From Mycobacterium sp. NAZ190054 (GTDB lineage: Bacteria > Actinomycetota > Actinomycetes > Mycobacteriales > Mycobacteriaceae): 43,550 nucleotides of DNA. The translations under genes and the position numbers were made by a program. The first letter of the stretch is position 1. Each line of letters begins with the position of its first letter. A model generated the notes under the pieces. It saw nothing but the letters and a program-made list of their open reading frames with translations, made no database searches and was not told the origin of the DNA. Where the stretch lies: assembly GCF_001545925.1 (NCBI RefSeq), contig NZ_LMVQ01000068.1:1-43550 (forward strand), given 5' to 3'. Positions 29,454 to 41,451 of the stretch are shown one piece after another.

Positions 29454-30575
29454 ATGAGCGAGCGTCGGTCGTCGTGGCCTTTCGTCGTGCTGCTGAGCGC
29501 GGCGCTGCTTGCCGGTGCCGGCTGCGCCCGGTTCGACTCCGCCCAGTCCCAGCCGTTCACGACCGAGCCGCAACTGGCCCCCGGTCCGACGTCGACGCCG
29601 CCGCCACCGCCTCCGCTGCCGGCCAAGCCGTTCCCGAAGGAGTGTCCGGCCCCCGGCGTCATGCAGGGCTGCCTGGAGAGCACCAGCGGGCTGATCATGC
29701 TGCCCGACAGCCAGTCCGCGCTGGTCGCCGAACGCACCACCGGCGCGGTCAAGCAGGTGTCCGTCCGCGCCGAACCGATCTCCAAGATGGTGATCCCCGT
29801 CGACCCGGCCGGCGACGGCGGCCTGATGGACATCGTGATGTCGCCGACGTTCACCCAGGACCGGCTGATGTACGCCTACATCAGCACGCCCACCGACAAC
29901 CGGGTGGTGCGCATCGTCGAGGGCGACCCGCCCAAGCCGATCCTGACCGGCATCCCCAAGGGCGCGACCGGCAACACCGGTTCGCTGATCTTCACCAGCC
30001 CGACCACGCTGGTGGTGCAGACCGGCGACGCCGGGAACCCGGCGCTGGCCGCTGATCCGGGTTCGATGGCGGGCAAGCTGCTCCGCATCGAGCAGCCCAC
30101 CACCGTCGACCAGGCCCCGACCACGACCGCGCTGTCCGGGCTGGGACCGGGCGGAGGCGTGTGCATCGATCCCGCCGACGAATCGCTCTACGTCACCGAC
30201 CGGACCCCGACGGCCGACCGGCTGCAGCGCATCACCAAGGACTCCAAGGTCTCGACGGTGTGGACGTGGCCGGACCGTCCCGGTGTGGCCGGCTGCGCCG
30301 CGCTCGACGGCACCGTGCTGGTCAACCTCGTCAACACCAAGCAGACCGTCGCGGTGCGCATGGCGCCCGAAACCGGGGCGGTGACCGGGGATCCCGAGGT
30401 GGTCCGCCAGGACCAGCACGGTCACGCCTGGGCGCTGCAGGTGTCCCCGGACGGCAACGTGTGGGGCGCCACGGTCAACAAGACCTCCGGCGATGCGATG
30501 CAGCTCGACGACGTGGTGTTCCCGCTCTTCCCGCAGGGCGGCGGGTTCCCGCGCACCAACGCCGACAACACCTAA
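29454..30575 (+). CDS. lppZ: Lipoprotein LppZ, glucose/sorbosone dehydrogenase-like propeller
   Basis: Secreted lipoprotein of 373 residues, same as M. tuberculosis LppZ (Rv3006). ATG 29454 gives MSERRSSWPFVVLLSAALLAG with lipobox LAGAGC, C24 lipidated. A Pro-rich linker (TSTPPPPPP) leads to a six-bladed beta-propeller of the PQQ-type sugar dehydrogenase superfamily, with blade motifs such as GGLMDIVMSPTFTQDRLMYAYIS and GATGNTGSLIF. The enzymatic role is unproven. Longer in-frame readings lack a signal sequence. Coding end overlaps that of the histidine kinase by 4 bp. Confidence 0.93.
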   Translation: MSERRSSWPFVVLLSAALLAGAGCARFDSAQSQPFTTEPQLAPGPTSTPPPPPPLPAKPFPKECPAPGVMQGCLESTSGLIMLPDSQSALVAERTTGAVKQVSVRAEPISKMVIPVDPAGDGGLMDIVMSPTFTQDRLMYAYISTPTDNRVVRIVEGDPPKPILTGIPKGATGNTGSLIFTSPTTLVVQTGDAGNPALAADPGSMAGKLLRIEQPTTVDQAPTTTALSGLGPGGGVCIDPADESLYVTDRTPTADRLQRITKDSKVSTVWTWPDRPGVAGCAALDGTVLVNLVNTKQTVAVRMAPETGAVTGDPEVVRQDQHGHAWALQVSPDGNVWGATVNKTSGDAMQLDDVVFPLFPQGGGFPRTNADNT

Positions 30576-31924
30576 CCGGGCAAGCGCAGCATCAGCCGGG
30601 TTCCGCCTTGCGGGCTGACCTCCAATGAGGCTGTGCCACCGTGGATCTCGGCCTGCTGCGCGACGAGCGCCAGGCCGAGGCCGGAGCCCGAGCGGGACGC
30701 GGTGGTGCCCCGGTGGAACCGCTCGAACACCGCGGCGCGTTCCTCCTCCGGAACCCCGGACCCGTTGTCGTCGACGGCGATCTCCACCCCCGACTGCGAG
30801 CTGACCACACTGAGCCGGATCTGGGTGGCGCCACCGTGTTTGACGGCGTTGGCGATGGCGTTGTCGATCACCAGGCGAAGCCCGGCCGGCACACCGAGCA
30901 TCAGCACCGTGGTCGACGAGGCCAGCGACACCTCGAGCCCGGGATAGTTGCGCATCGCGTCGTGGGCGGCGCGGTCGAGCAGTTCGGCGACGTCGACCGG
31001 GACGAAGTCGTCCGCGGTCGTCAGCTCCCCCTGGGCGAGCCGCTCCAACGCGGTCAGGGTGGCCTCGATCCGGGACTGGGTACGGATCACGTCCCCGATG
31101 ACCTCGGCGCGCTGCTCGGCCCCGAGGTCGAGCGTCGAGAGCACCTCGAGGTTCGTCCGCATCGCCGTCAGCGGGGTGCGCAGTTCGTGGGAGGCCACCG
31201 ACGCGAAGTCGCGCGCCGACTCCAGCGCGGCCCGGGTCCGTTGCTGCTCGTCGCCGATCCGGGCCAGCATGCCCTCCACCGCCTCGGAGATCTCGACCGC
31301 CTCCCACACGCCGCGCACCTGCACCTCGTCGGGAGCGGACTGCGCGTTGATGGCGCGGGCCTGCTTGGCGAGCAACCGGAACGGGTTGACCATGATCAGC
31401 CCGATCACCCAGCCGATCACCAGCGTGCTCAGGATCACCCCGAAGCAGATCCAGAACACCCGCCAGTGCAGCGAGTCGATGCGGGCCTGCGTTTCGGCCA
31501 GCGGCGCGCCGAGCGCGATCGACGCGCCGGGGGTGGTGATGGTGCGGACCCGGTACTCGACGCCGTCGATCGTCGCGTCGGCGTACCCGCTGGGCAGTTC
31601 GGGCAGCACGATGTCGGCCGGGATCGACACCGTGGTGCCACCGGTGCGCGCGGTGCGCACCAGGCCGCCCTCGGTCGGTTCCGGGCCGACGCCGTCCTGC
31701 GCGCTGCGCAACAGGGTGGTGACGTCGCCGAGGCTGGACAGCGAATCCAAACGCCGGTCCAGCTGGTCGTACTGGTCGTTGGTGACACCCACCCAGACCC
31801 ACACGCCCAACGTGAGCACCAGGATGATCACACCGAGCTGGGACAGGATGACGATCGACCGCAGCGACAGCAGCCGGAGCGGATGCTGCAGGACGCGGAA
31901 GACCAGGTCCTGGACGCGTGTCAT
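30572..31924 (-). CDS. PrrB-like sensor histidine kinase (orphan)
   Basis: Membrane sensor kinase of 450 residues. TM1 (about 24-46), an extracytoplasmic sensor of some 110 residues, TM2 (about 158-178) and a HAMP linker come first. The H-box SHELRTPL follows with phospho-acceptor H246, then N-box DNAIANAVKHGG, G1 DDNGSGVP and G2 GSGLGLALVAQQ. The kinase core is very like mycobacterial PrrB, notably TAMRTNLEVLSTLDL and RTQSRIEATL.ALERLAQGEL. No response regulator is adjacent. The ATG follows the gatB stop with no gap, so it is likely expressed from the gatB transcript. Confidence 0.9.
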   Translation of the reverse strand: MTRVQDLVFRVLQHPLRLLSLRSIVILSQLGVIILVLTLGVWVWVGVTNDQYDQLDRRLDSLSSLGDVTTLLRSAQDGVGPEPTEGGLVRTARTGGTTVSIPADIVLPELPSGYADATIDGVEYRVRTITTPGASIALGAPLAETQARIDSLHWRVFWICFGVILSTLVIGWVIGLIMVNPFRLLAKQARAINAQSAPDEVQVRGVWEAVEISEAVEGMLARIGDEQQRTRAALESARDFASVASHELRTPLTAMRTNLEVLSTLDLGAEQRAEVIGDVIRTQSRIEATLTALERLAQGELTTADDFVPVDVAELLDRAAHDAMRNYPGLEVSLASSTTVLMLGVPAGLRLVIDNAIANAVKHGGATQIRLSVVSSQSGVEIAVDDNGSGVPEEERAAVFERFHRGTTASRSGSGLGLALVAQQAEIHGGTASLEVSPQGGTRLMLRLPG

Positions 31925-33436
31925 CTAGCCGCAGGCGGCCATGACGAGTTCGCGCACCCGCGCCGCGTCGGCCTGCCCCTTGGTCGCCTTCATCACCGCA
32001 CCGACGATCGCACCGGCTGCCTGCACCTTCCCGCCGCGGATCTTCTCGACGATGTCGGGGTTGGCGGCCAGCGCCTCGTCCACCGCGGCCTGGATCAGTG
32101 AGTCGTCGCGCACCACGGCCAGCCCGCGGTCGTTCATCACCTGTTCGGGTTCGCCCTCCCCGGCCAGCACACCCTCGACGACCTGGCGGGCCAGCTTGTT
32201 GGACAACTTGCCGTCGTCGACGAGCCTGACCACCGCCGCGACCTGGGCCGGCGTGATGGGCAGCGCGTCGAGTTCGACGCCCCGTTCGTTGGCTTTCTGC
32301 ACCAGGAAGTTGCCCCACCACGCGCGGGCGGCGTCGCTGGAGACGCCGTGGTCGACGGTGGCGGCGATCAGGTCCAGCGCACCGATGTTCACCAGGTCGC
32401 GCATCACCTCGTCGGAGATGCCCCATTCCTGCTGAATTCGCTTGCGCGCCAACCACGGAAGCTCGGGAAGCGTGCCGCGCAACCGCTCCACCAGCTCGGC
32501 GCTGGGCGCCACCGGCTCCAGGTCGGGCTCGGGGAAGTAGCGGTAATCCTGCGCGGTCTCCTTGCTGCGCCCGGGCGAGGTGTAGCCGTCCTCGTGGAAG
32601 TGCCGGGTCTCCTGCACGACGGTGCCGCCGCTCTCCAGCACCGCGGCCTGTCGGCGCATCTCGTAGCGGACCGCGACCTCGACGCTCTTGAGCGAGTTCA
32701 CGTTCTTGGTCTCGGTGCGGGTGCCGAACTCGGACCGCCCGATCGGCTTCAGCGACACGTTGGAATCGCAGCGCATCGATCCCTGGTCCATCCGCACGTC
32801 GGAGACACCCAACGCGCGCAACAGGTCTCGCAGCGCGGTGACGTAGGCCCGGGCGATCTCCGGGGCGCGTTCACCGGCGCCTTCGAGCGGTTTGGTGACG
32901 ATCTCGATCAGCGGGACACCGGACCGGTTGTAGTCGGCCAGCGAGGTCGTCGCCCCCGCGATGCGGCCGGTGTCGCTGCCCAGGTGGGTCAGCTTGCCGG
33001 TGTCCTCTTCCATGTGGGCGCGTTCGATCTCGACACGCCACGTGGTGCCGTCGTCGAGCGGCACGTCGAGGTGGCCGTCGACCGCGATCGGTTCGTCGTA
33101 CTGCGAGATCTGGTAGTTCTTCGGCTGGTCCGGGTAGAAGTAGTTCTTCCGGGCGAACCGGCCCCACGGCGCGATGTCGCAGTTGAGCGCGAGACCGATC
33201 CGGATTGCCGACTCCACGGCGGCCTGGTTGAGCACCGGCAGGGAGCCGGGCAGTCCGAGGCAGACCGGGCACACCTGGGTGTTGGGTTCGGCGCCGAACT
33301 TGTTGGCGCATCCGCAGAACATCTTCGTCGCGGTCGACAGCTCGACGTGGACCTCCAGGCCGAGCACGGGCTCGTACTTGGCGATGACCTCGTCGTAGTC
33401 GAGCAGCGGTGCGGTGGCCGAGGTCACGGAAGTCAT
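31925..33436 (-). CDS. gatB: Asp/Glu-tRNA(Asn/Gln) amidotransferase subunit B
   Basis: tRNA-binding and kinase-like subunit of GatCAB, which converts Glu-tRNA-Gln (and Asp-tRNA-Asn) to the amide form. The 503-residue protein has the GatB signature [18 protein letters not shown] near the N-terminus, with the zinc-site cysteines CGCAN and [15 protein letters not shown], and the C-terminal tRNA-binding YqeY-like domain (from about 400). It is separated from gatA and gatC by pfkA and a long hairpin. Confidence 0.98.
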   Translation of the reverse strand: MTSVTSATAPLLDYDEVIAKYEPVLGLEVHVELSTATKMFCGCANKFGAEPNTQVCPVCLGLPGSLPVLNQAAVESAIRIGLALNCDIAPWGRFARKNYFYPDQPKNYQISQYDEPIAVDGHLDVPLDDGTTWRVEIERAHMEEDTGKLTHLGSDTGRIAGATTSLADYNRSGVPLIEIVTKPLEGAGERAPEIARAYVTALRDLLRALGVSDVRMDQGSMRCDSNVSLKPIGRSEFGTRTETKNVNSLKSVEVAVRYEMRRQAAVLESGGTVVQETRHFHEDGYTSPGRSKETAQDYRYFPEPDLEPVAPSAELVERLRGTLPELPWLARKRIQQEWGISDEVMRDLVNIGALDLIAATVDHGVSSDAARAWWGNFLVQKANERGVELDALPITPAQVAAVVRLVDDGKLSNKLARQVVEGVLAGEGEPEQVMNDRGLAVVRDDSLIQAAVDEALAANPDIVEKIRGGKVQAAGAIVGAVMKATKGQADAARVRELVMAACG

Positions 33437-33467
33437 GCCCCCGATCCTAGTGGGTCACCTTTTCACC

Positions 33468-33527
33468 GCGAGCAGACACAAACCTGCACCGTTCGGCCGG
33501 GTTTTGTGCAGGTTTATGTCTGCTCGC
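33468..33527. terminator. 22-bp hairpin between pfkA and gatB
   Basis: Arms 33468-33489 and 33506-33527 are complementary over 22 bp with a single mismatch, around a 16-base loop. The arms begin gcgagcagacacaaacctg. It starts 10 bp after the pfkA stop and lies 31 bp upstream of the gatB ATG, so it could end the gatCA-pfkA transcript or act as a palindromic element. Confidence 0.75.
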
Positions 33528-33536
33528 CGGACGAAC

Positions 33537-34568
33537 TCAGCCGAAGAACTCCGCGGCGTCGTCGTAGCGGCTCTGCGGCACCAGCTTGAGCTGACGGACC
33601 GCGTCGGCCAGCGGCACCCGCCCGATCTCCTGGCCGCGCAGCGACACCATCATCCCGTACTCGCCGGCGTGCGCGGCGTCGGCGGCGTTGACGCCGAACC
33701 GGGTGGCGAGCACGCGGTCATACGGGGTGGGCGTGCCGCCGCGCTGCACGTGCCCGAGCACCGTGACGCGAACGTCCTTGTTGATCCGCTTCTCCACCTC
33801 GATCGCGAGCTGTTGTGCGACGCCGGTGAACTTCTCGTGGCCGAACTCGTCGATACCGCCCTGGCGCAGCTGCATCGAGCCCTCGGCCGGCTTCGCACCC
33901 TCGGCGACCACGCAGATGAAGTGCGAGTCGCCGCGCACGAAGCGCTGCTTGACCAGCCGGCACACCTCTTCGACGTCGAACGGCTGCTCGGGGATCAGCG
34001 TCATGTGCGCGCCCGAGGCCAGCCCGGCGTTGAGCGCGATCCAGCCGGCGTGGCGGCCCATCACCTCGACCAGCATCACCCGCTGATGCGACTCGGCGGT
34101 GCTGTGCAACCGGTCGATGGCCTCCGTCGCGACGGTCAGCGCGGTGTCGTGGCCGAACGTGACGTCCGTGCAGTCGATGTCGTTGTCGATCGTCTTCGGC
34201 ACCCCGACGACGGGGACGTTCTCCTCGGACAGCCAGTGCGCGGCGGTCAGCGTGCCCTCTCCCCCGATCGGGATCAGCACATCGATTCCGTTGTCTTCCA
34301 GCGTCTGCTTGATCTGGTCCAGACCGGCGCGCAACTTGTCGGGGTTCACCCGCGCGGTGCCGAGCATGGTGCCGCCCTTGGCGAGCAACCGGTCGTTACG
34401 GTCGTCGTTGCGCAGCTGGATCCGCCGGTCCTCCAGCAGGCCGCGCCAGCCGTCCTGGAAGCCGACCACCGACGAGCCGTACCGCACATCCGCCGTGCGC
34501 ACCACCGCCCTGATCACGGCGTTGAGCCCGGGACAGTCACCACCGCCGGTCAGCACTCCGATACGCAT
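33537..34568 (-). CDS. pfkA: 6-phosphofructokinase, actinobacterial type
   Basis: Phosphorylates fructose-6-phosphate in glycolysis. The 343-residue protein has the nucleotide loop [17 protein letters not shown] at the N-terminus, GGEGT at 102-106, PKTIDND at 124-130 (catalytic base D128) and [16 protein letters not shown]105 at the ATP-discriminating position fits ATP use. K125, where E. coli ATP-PFK has Gly124, is the group III (actinobacterial) pattern also seen in PPi enzymes. It lies 17 bp downstream of gatA, inside the gatCA-gatB order. Confidence 0.95.
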   Translation of the reverse strand: MRIGVLTGGGDCPGLNAVIRAVVRTADVRYGSSVVGFQDGWRGLLEDRRIQLRNDDRNDRLLAKGGTMLGTARVNPDKLRAGLDQIKQTLEDNGIDVLIPIGGEGTLTAAHWLSEENVPVVGVPKTIDNDIDCTDVTFGHDTALTVATEAIDRLHSTAESHQRVMLVEVMGRHAGWIALNAGLASGAHMTLIPEQPFDVEEVCRLVKQRFVRGDSHFICVVAEGAKPAEGSMQLRQGGIDEFGHEKFTGVAQQLAIEVEKRINKDVRVTVLGHVQRGGTPTPYDRVLATRFGVNAADAAHAGEYGMMVSLRGQEIGRVPLADAVRQLKLVPQSRYDDAAEFFG

Positions 34569-34585
34569 GACTCCATCTAACCCGC

Positions 34586-36070
34586 TTACAGCGCGGTCGG
34601 CAGCGGTCCTCTCGCGGTTTCGTAGGCCGCACCCACCCGATAGAGCCGGTCATCGGCCAGTGCCGGCGCCATGATCTGCAGACCGACGGGCAGATTGTCG
34701 TCGGCCGAGAGCCCCGACGGCACCGACATCCCGCAGTGACCGGCCAGGTTCAGCGGCAGCGTGCACAGGTCGAACAGGTACATCGACAACGGATCGTCGA
34801 CCTTCTCGCCGAGCGGGAACGCCGTGGTGGGCGTCGCGGGCGACACCAGCACGTCGACCTTCTTGTACGCCTCGTCGAGGTCGCGGGCGATCAGCGTGCG
34901 CACCTTCTGCGCCTGGTTGTAGTAGGCGTCGTAGTAGCCGGCCGACAACGCGTACGTGCCGATCATGATGCGGCGCTTGACCTCCGGGCCGAAGCCGGCC
35001 GCGCGGGTCAGCGCCATGACCTCTTCGGCACTGTGGGTGCCGTCGTCGCCGGCCCGCAGGCCGTACCGCATGCCGTCGAACTTCGCCAGGTTCGACGACA
35101 CCTCTGAGGGCAGGATCAGGTAATAGGCGGGCAACGAGTAGTCGAAGTGGGGGCAGTCCACCTCGCTGACCTCGGCGCCGAGCGCGGTCAGCTGCTCGAC
35201 GGCCGCGTTGAACGACGCGAGCACGCCGGGCTGGTAGCCCTCGCCGCTGCGCAGCTGGTTGACCACACCGATGCGCACCCCGGTGAGGTCGCCCGCGGCG
35301 CCGGCCCGCGCCGCGGCGACGACGTCGGGGACGGCGGCGTCCACCGACGTCGAGTCCCGTGGGTCGTGGCCGGCGATGACCTGGTGCAGCAGCGCGGTGT
35401 CGAGCACGGTGCGCCCGCACGGCCCGCCCTGGTCCAGCGACGACGCGCACGCCACCAGCCCGTACCGGGACACCGTGCCGTAGGTCGGTTTGACGCCGAC
35501 GGTCGCGGTCAGCGCGGCGGGCTGGCGGATCGAGCCGCCGGTGTCGGTGCCGATCGCCAGCGGGGCCTGGAACGCGGCCAGCGCCGCGGCACTGCCACCG
35601 CCCGATCCGCCGGGGACGCGGTCGACGTCCCACGGGTTGCGGGTGGGGCCGTACGCCGAGTTCTCGGTCGACGACCCCATCGCGAACTCGTCCATGTTGG
35701 TCTTGCCGAGGATCGGGATACCGGCCGCCCGCAGCTTCGCGGTGACCGTCGCGTCGTACGGCGAGGTCCAGCCCTCGAGGATCTTCGAGCCGCAGGTGGT
35801 CGGCATGTCCGTGGTGGTGAAGACGTCCTTGAGCGCCAGTGGCACACCGGCCAGCGGCGACGCGAGGTCGTCGCCGGCCGCGACCGCCTTGTCGACAACC
35901 GCCGCGGCCTCCAGCGCCCGGTCGCCGGCGACGTGCAGGAACGCGTGGTACCGGTCGTCGGTGGCCGCGATCTGGTCCAGGCAGGCCTGGGTCACCTCGG
36001 TGGAGGACACCTCCCTGGCGGCGATCTTCTCGCCGAGGGTGGCGGCGTCGAGCTTGATCAGCTCGGTCAT
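34586..36070 (-). CDS. gatA: Asp/Glu-tRNA(Asn/Gln) amidotransferase subunit A
   Basis: Amidase subunit of GatCAB, releasing ammonia from glutamine. The 494-residue protein carries the amidase-signature catalytic parts: the lysine in [12 protein letters not shown], the glycine/serine-rich [15 protein letters not shown], and the nucleophile region [17 protein letters not shown] overlaps the gatC stop (ATGA), so the two are co-translated. Confidence 0.98.
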   Translation of the reverse strand: MTELIKLDAATLGEKIAAREVSSTEVTQACLDQIAATDDRYHAFLHVAGDRALEAAAVVDKAVAAGDDLASPLAGVPLALKDVFTTTDMPTTCGSKILEGWTSPYDATVTAKLRAAGIPILGKTNMDEFAMGSSTENSAYGPTRNPWDVDRVPGGSGGGSAAALAAFQAPLAIGTDTGGSIRQPAALTATVGVKPTYGTVSRYGLVACASSLDQGGPCGRTVLDTALLHQVIAGHDPRDSTSVDAAVPDVVAAARAGAAGDLTGVRIGVVNQLRSGEGYQPGVLASFNAAVEQLTALGAEVSEVDCPHFDYSLPAYYLILPSEVSSNLAKFDGMRYGLRAGDDGTHSAEEVMALTRAAGFGPEVKRRIMIGTYALSAGYYDAYYNQAQKVRTLIARDLDEAYKKVDVLVSPATPTTAFPLGEKVDDPLSMYLFDLCTLPLNLAGHCGMSVPSGLSADDNLPVGLQIMAPALADDRLYRVGAAYETARGPLPTAL

Positions 36071-36366
36071 TCGGGCTCTCCCAGAATCCGCGGCACGGCG
36101 AACCGGCCGTCGACGGCGGTGGGCGCGGCGGCCAGCGCGTCGTCCTGGGACAGGCTCGGTTGCGGGTCGTCGGGCCGGAACACGTTCACATCCTTCAGCG
36201 GATTGTCGGTGGCTTCGACACCTGTGACGTCGACGGCCTGGATCTGACTGACGTGGCCGAGGATGGCGTCGAGCTGACCGGCGAAGCCGTCGAGCTCACT
36301 GTCGGTCAGGGCGAGTCGCGCGAGACGCGCCAGGTGCGCAACCTCGTCTCGGGAGATCTGTGACAC
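36067..36366 (-). CDS. gatC: Asp/Glu-tRNA(Asn/Gln) amidotransferase subunit C
   Basis: Small subunit that clamps GatA and GatB together. GTG 36366 gives 99 residues starting [20 protein letters not shown], the family start; GTG 36372 would add two residues. The body has [35 protein letters not shown] (spanning about 33-67). First gene of gatC-gatA-pfkA and divergent from the ACT-domain gene. Confidence 0.96.
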   Translation of the reverse strand: MSQISRDEVAHLARLARLALTDSELDGFAGQLDAILGHVSQIQAVDVTGVEATDNPLKDVNVFRPDDPQPSLSQDDALAAAPTAVDGRFAVPRILGEPE

Positions 36367-36473
36367 GACCACGAAGCCTAGTTCAACCGACCCGGCGCCC
36401 GGCGCCGGCCGAGCCGACGAGCGTCAGTCGCCCGAGTCGCCCGGCCCGGCCCGTCCGTGACACAGTGTTGGCC

Positions 36474-37133
36474 GTGCCTTCGTATCTGCTGCGGGTCCAG
36501 CTGGAGGACCGGCCGGGCAGCCTCGGTTCCCTGGCCGTGGCCCTCGGGTCGGTGGGCGCCGACATCCTGTCCCTCGACGTGGTGGAACGCGCCGCGGGAT
36601 ACGCGATCGACGACCTCGTGGTCGAACTGCCCGCCGGAGCGATGCCCGACATGCTCATCACCGCCGCCGAGAACCTCAACGGCGTGTACGTGGACACCAT
36701 CCGTCCGCACACCGGCCTGCTGGAAGCGCATCGCGAGCTGGAGCTGATCGACCACGTGGCCGCCGCCGACGGCAGGCTCAAGAGGCTGCAGGTGCTCGTC
36801 GACGAGGCGCCGCGGGTGTTGCGGGTCGGCTGGTGCACGGTCGTGCAGCTGACCGAGTCGGGTTCCGAGCGCGTGGTCGGCAGCCCCGGGGCACCCGAGA
36901 CCCAGGCCGCGGAGACGCCGTGGTTGCCGCTGGAGCGGGCCGTGGCGCTGGACGCCACCGCCGAGTGGGTGCCCGAGGTGTGGCGGGACATGGACACCAC
37001 GCTGGCCGCCGCGCCGCTGGCCGACCCGCGGACCGCGATCATGCTCGGCCGCCCCGGCGGTCCCGCGTTCCGCCCGAGCGAGGTGGCCCGGCTGGGCTAT
37101 CTGGCCGGGATCGTCACGACGATCATCAGCTGA
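36474..37133 (+). CDS. ACT-domain protein, Rv3013-like
   Basis: A 219-residue protein conserved in mycobacteria. It opens with an ACT domain (about 1-70; YLLRVQLEDRPGSLGSLA and GADILSLDVVER). A second half of unassigned fold carries APRVLRVGWCTVVQL and WRDMDTTLAAAPLADP, ending RPGGPAFRPSEVARLGYLAGI. The ACT domain suggests amino-acid sensing; the ligand is unknown. GTG 36474 is chosen because the longer in-frame reading adds a Pro/Arg-rich stretch that looks noncoding and matches orthologue length. Divergent from gatC and convergent with ligA. Confidence 0.88.
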   Translation: MPSYLLRVQLEDRPGSLGSLAVALGSVGADILSLDVVERAAGYAIDDLVVELPAGAMPDMLITAAENLNGVYVDTIRPHTGLLEAHRELELIDHVAAADGRLKRLQVLVDEAPRVLRVGWCTVVQLTESGSERVVGSPGAPETQAAETPWLPLERAVALDATAEWVPEVWRDMDTTLAAAPLADPRTAIMLGRPGGPAFRPSEVARLGYLAGIVTTIIS

Positions 37134-37187
37134 CGGCGTCCCGACTGTCGGACTCCTCAACGCGGCTCGTCCCTCGCCGCTTGATCG

Positions 37188-39320
<2,133 letters not shown>

Positions 39321-39363
39321 CTATCGAAGCCCGCCGACACGACCGCGCCACTAGGCTGCAGGC

Positions 39364-39807
39364 ATGCCACATCCGGTGATGTTCGGCGACGACGACATGG
39401 GTCTGACCGAGGTCCGCGACATCGCGCTCGGCTTCCCGGAAGCGTTCGAGAAGGTCTCGTGGGGCCGGCCGACGTTCTGCGCGCCGAAGATGTTCGCGAT
39501 CTACGGGGGAAGCGTCAAGGGCGCGGTGAAGGGCGAGTACACGCAGTACCCGCATTCGGTGTTGGTGAAGGTCGACGACAGCGATCGCCGGGCGCTCGAG
39601 CAGGACCGCCGGTTCTTCTTCCCCGCCTACCTCGGCCCGTTCGGCTGGCTGGGGCTGGACCTGACCGCCGCGAAGGTGGACTGGGTGGAGGTCACCGAGC
39701 TCCTCGACGCGTCCTTCCGGATGACGGCGTCCAGGAAATCGATCGCGCGTCTGGACCAACGGCGGCCCGGAGGCGTCCACGGCATGGTTCGATCGGAGTC
39801 ACCATGA
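39364..39807 (+). CDS. MmcQ/YjbR-family protein
   Basis: A 147-residue protein of the MmcQ/YjbR (CyaY-like fold) family, annotated as DNA-binding in some members but functionally vague. Recognised by ALGFPEAFEKVSWGRPTFCA near the N-terminus, SVLVKVDDSDRRAL and the C-terminal VEVTELLDASFRMTASRKSIARL. ATG 39364; ATG 39379 or 39397 are later alternatives. Its stop overlaps the ATG of the acyl-CoA ligase gene, so the two are co-translated, with an unknown link. Confidence 0.85.
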   Translation: MPHPVMFGDDDMGLTEVRDIALGFPEAFEKVSWGRPTFCAPKMFAIYGGSVKGAVKGEYTQYPHSVLVKVDDSDRRALEQDRRFFFPAYLGPFGWLGLDLTAAKVDWVEVTELLDASFRMTASRKSIARLDQRRPGGVHGMVRSESP

Positions 39808-41423
39808 CGTTCTCCAGCCCCTTCCCCGAAGTCGACATCCCGACCGCCAGCGTCTACGACTACCTGTTCTCCGGGTTCTCCGGACCGGACGACCCGCACC
39901 TCGACCGCGTCGCACTGATCGACGCGAAGACCGGCAGACAGACCAGCTACCGCGAGATGATCGCCCGGATCGACTCGTTCGCCGGCGCGCTGTCCGCACG
40001 CGGAATCGGCGTCGGCGACGTCGTCGGCCTGCTCGCGCCCAACAGTTCGGCGTTCGCCGTGGCCTTCCACGGCATCCTGCGCGCCGGCGCGACGGCGACG
40101 ACGGTCAACGCGTTGTTCACCGCCAAGGACATCGCCAAGCAGTTGACCGACTCCAAGGCCAGGATGCTCATCACCGTGACGCCGCTGCTTTCGCAGGCCG
40201 AGGACGGCGCCGCGGCGGCCGGCCTGTCCGACGAGGACCTCGTGGTGCTCGACGGCGCCGGCCGGGACAGCTCCGGCCACCCCAACGCGGCCGACCTGCT
40301 GGCTTCGGGAACGCCTGCGCCGCAGGTGAATTTCGCGCCGTCGTCACATCTGGCGGTGCTGCCGTACAGCTCCGGGACGACGGGCAATCCCAAAGGTGTG
40401 ATGCTGACGCACCGCAATCTGGTCGCCAACGTCGCGCAGATCCGTCCGCTGCACGGCATGGTGCCCGACGACGTGGTGCTGGCGGTGCTGCCGTTCTTCC
40501 ACATCTACGGGATGACGGTGCTGCTCAACGCCGCTCTGCACGCCCGCGCCCGGCTGGTCATCATGCCGAGCTTCGACCTGGGCGAGTTCCTCGGCAACAT
40601 CGCCGAACACAGGTGCACGATCGCGTTCATCGCGCCCCCGGTGGCGGTGGCGCTGGCCAAGCACCCGCTGGTCGACGAGCACGACCTGTCCTCGCTGAAG
40701 GTGGTGATGTCGGGGGCCGCGCCGCTGGATGCCGACCTCGGTCACGCCGTCGCGGAACGCCTGGGCTGCAAGGTGGTCCAGGGGTACGGCATGAGCGAGC
40801 TCAGCCCGGTCAGCCACATCACCCCGTTCGACGGCGGCCTGGTCGACATGCACGAGGACGCGCCGCTGAGTTCGGTGGGATGGACGGTCTCCAACGGGGC
40901 CTCCAAGCTCGTCGACCCCGAGACCGGTGACGAGATCGAGGTCCCGGCAGAAGGTCGCAGCAGGACCGGGGAACTCTGGTTCAAGGGCCCGAACGTGATG
41001 GCCGGTTACCTCAACAACGAGGAGGCGACCCGCTCGACCATCGACGACGACGGCTGGCTGCACACCGGTGACCTGGCCCAGGTCGATTCCCGCGGCCTGG
41101 TGTACATCGTCGACCGGCTCAAGGAGCTGATCAAGTACAAGGGCTACCAGGTGCCGCCCGCCGAGCTGGAAGCGGTGCTGCTGACCCACCCCGGCATCGC
41201 CGACGCCGCGGTGATCGGGGTACACGACGACGAGGGCGAAGAGGTGCCCAAGGCGTTCGTGGTCAAGCAGGCCGGTGCGGAACTCAGCGCCGACGAGGTC
41301 ATCGAGTTCGTCGCCGGCCAGGTCGCCCCCTACAAGAAGGTCCGGCAGGTCGAGTTCATCGCCGCGATACCGAAATCCGCGTCGGGCAAAATTCTCCGCA
41401 AGGACCTGCGCACCGCCACGTAG
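39804..41423 (+). CDS. 4-coumarate--CoA ligase-like acyl-CoA synthetase
   Basis: Adenylate-forming enzyme that activates a carboxylate as its CoA thioester. Of 539 residues, it has the P-loop YSSGTTGNPKG at 188-198, GYGMSELSP, the GWLHTGDLA and KELIKYKGYQVPPAELE motifs, and the C-terminal catalytic K529 in PKSASGKILRK. All elements of a functional ANL enzyme are present. Substrate (aromatic or medium-chain acid) cannot be told from the sequence. ATGA overlap with the MmcQ/YjbR gene. Confidence 0.94.
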   Translation: MTFSSPFPEVDIPTASVYDYLFSGFSGPDDPHLDRVALIDAKTGRQTSYREMIARIDSFAGALSARGIGVGDVVGLLAPNSSAFAVAFHGILRAGATATTVNALFTAKDIAKQLTDSKARMLITVTPLLSQAEDGAAAAGLSDEDLVVLDGAGRDSSGHPNAADLLASGTPAPQVNFAPSSHLAVLPYSSGTTGNPKGVMLTHRNLVANVAQIRPLHGMVPDDVVLAVLPFFHIYGMTVLLNAALHARARLVIMPSFDLGEFLGNIAEHRCTIAFIAPPVAVALAKHPLVDEHDLSSLKVVMSGAAPLDADLGHAVAERLGCKVVQGYGMSELSPVSHITPFDGGLVDMHEDAPLSSVGWTVSNGASKLVDPETGDEIEVPAEGRSRTGELWFKGPNVMAGYLNNEEATRSTIDDDGWLHTGDLAQVDSRGLVYIVDRLKELIKYKGYQVPPAELEAVLLTHPGIADAAVIGVHDDEGEEVPKAFVVKQAGAELSADEVIEFVAGQVAPYKKVRQVEFIAAIPKSASGKILRKDLRTAT

Positions 41424-41451
41424 ACCTACCAGGGCAGGATGTTGCTGCGGC

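Noticed and set aside
29346-32456. 1036-codon open frame on the minus strand across lppZ and into the kinase and gatB
   Set aside because: It is an out-of-frame shadow: composition is Arg/Gly/Pro-rich with no domain, and lppZ, the kinase and gatB explain the same bases with clear motifs.
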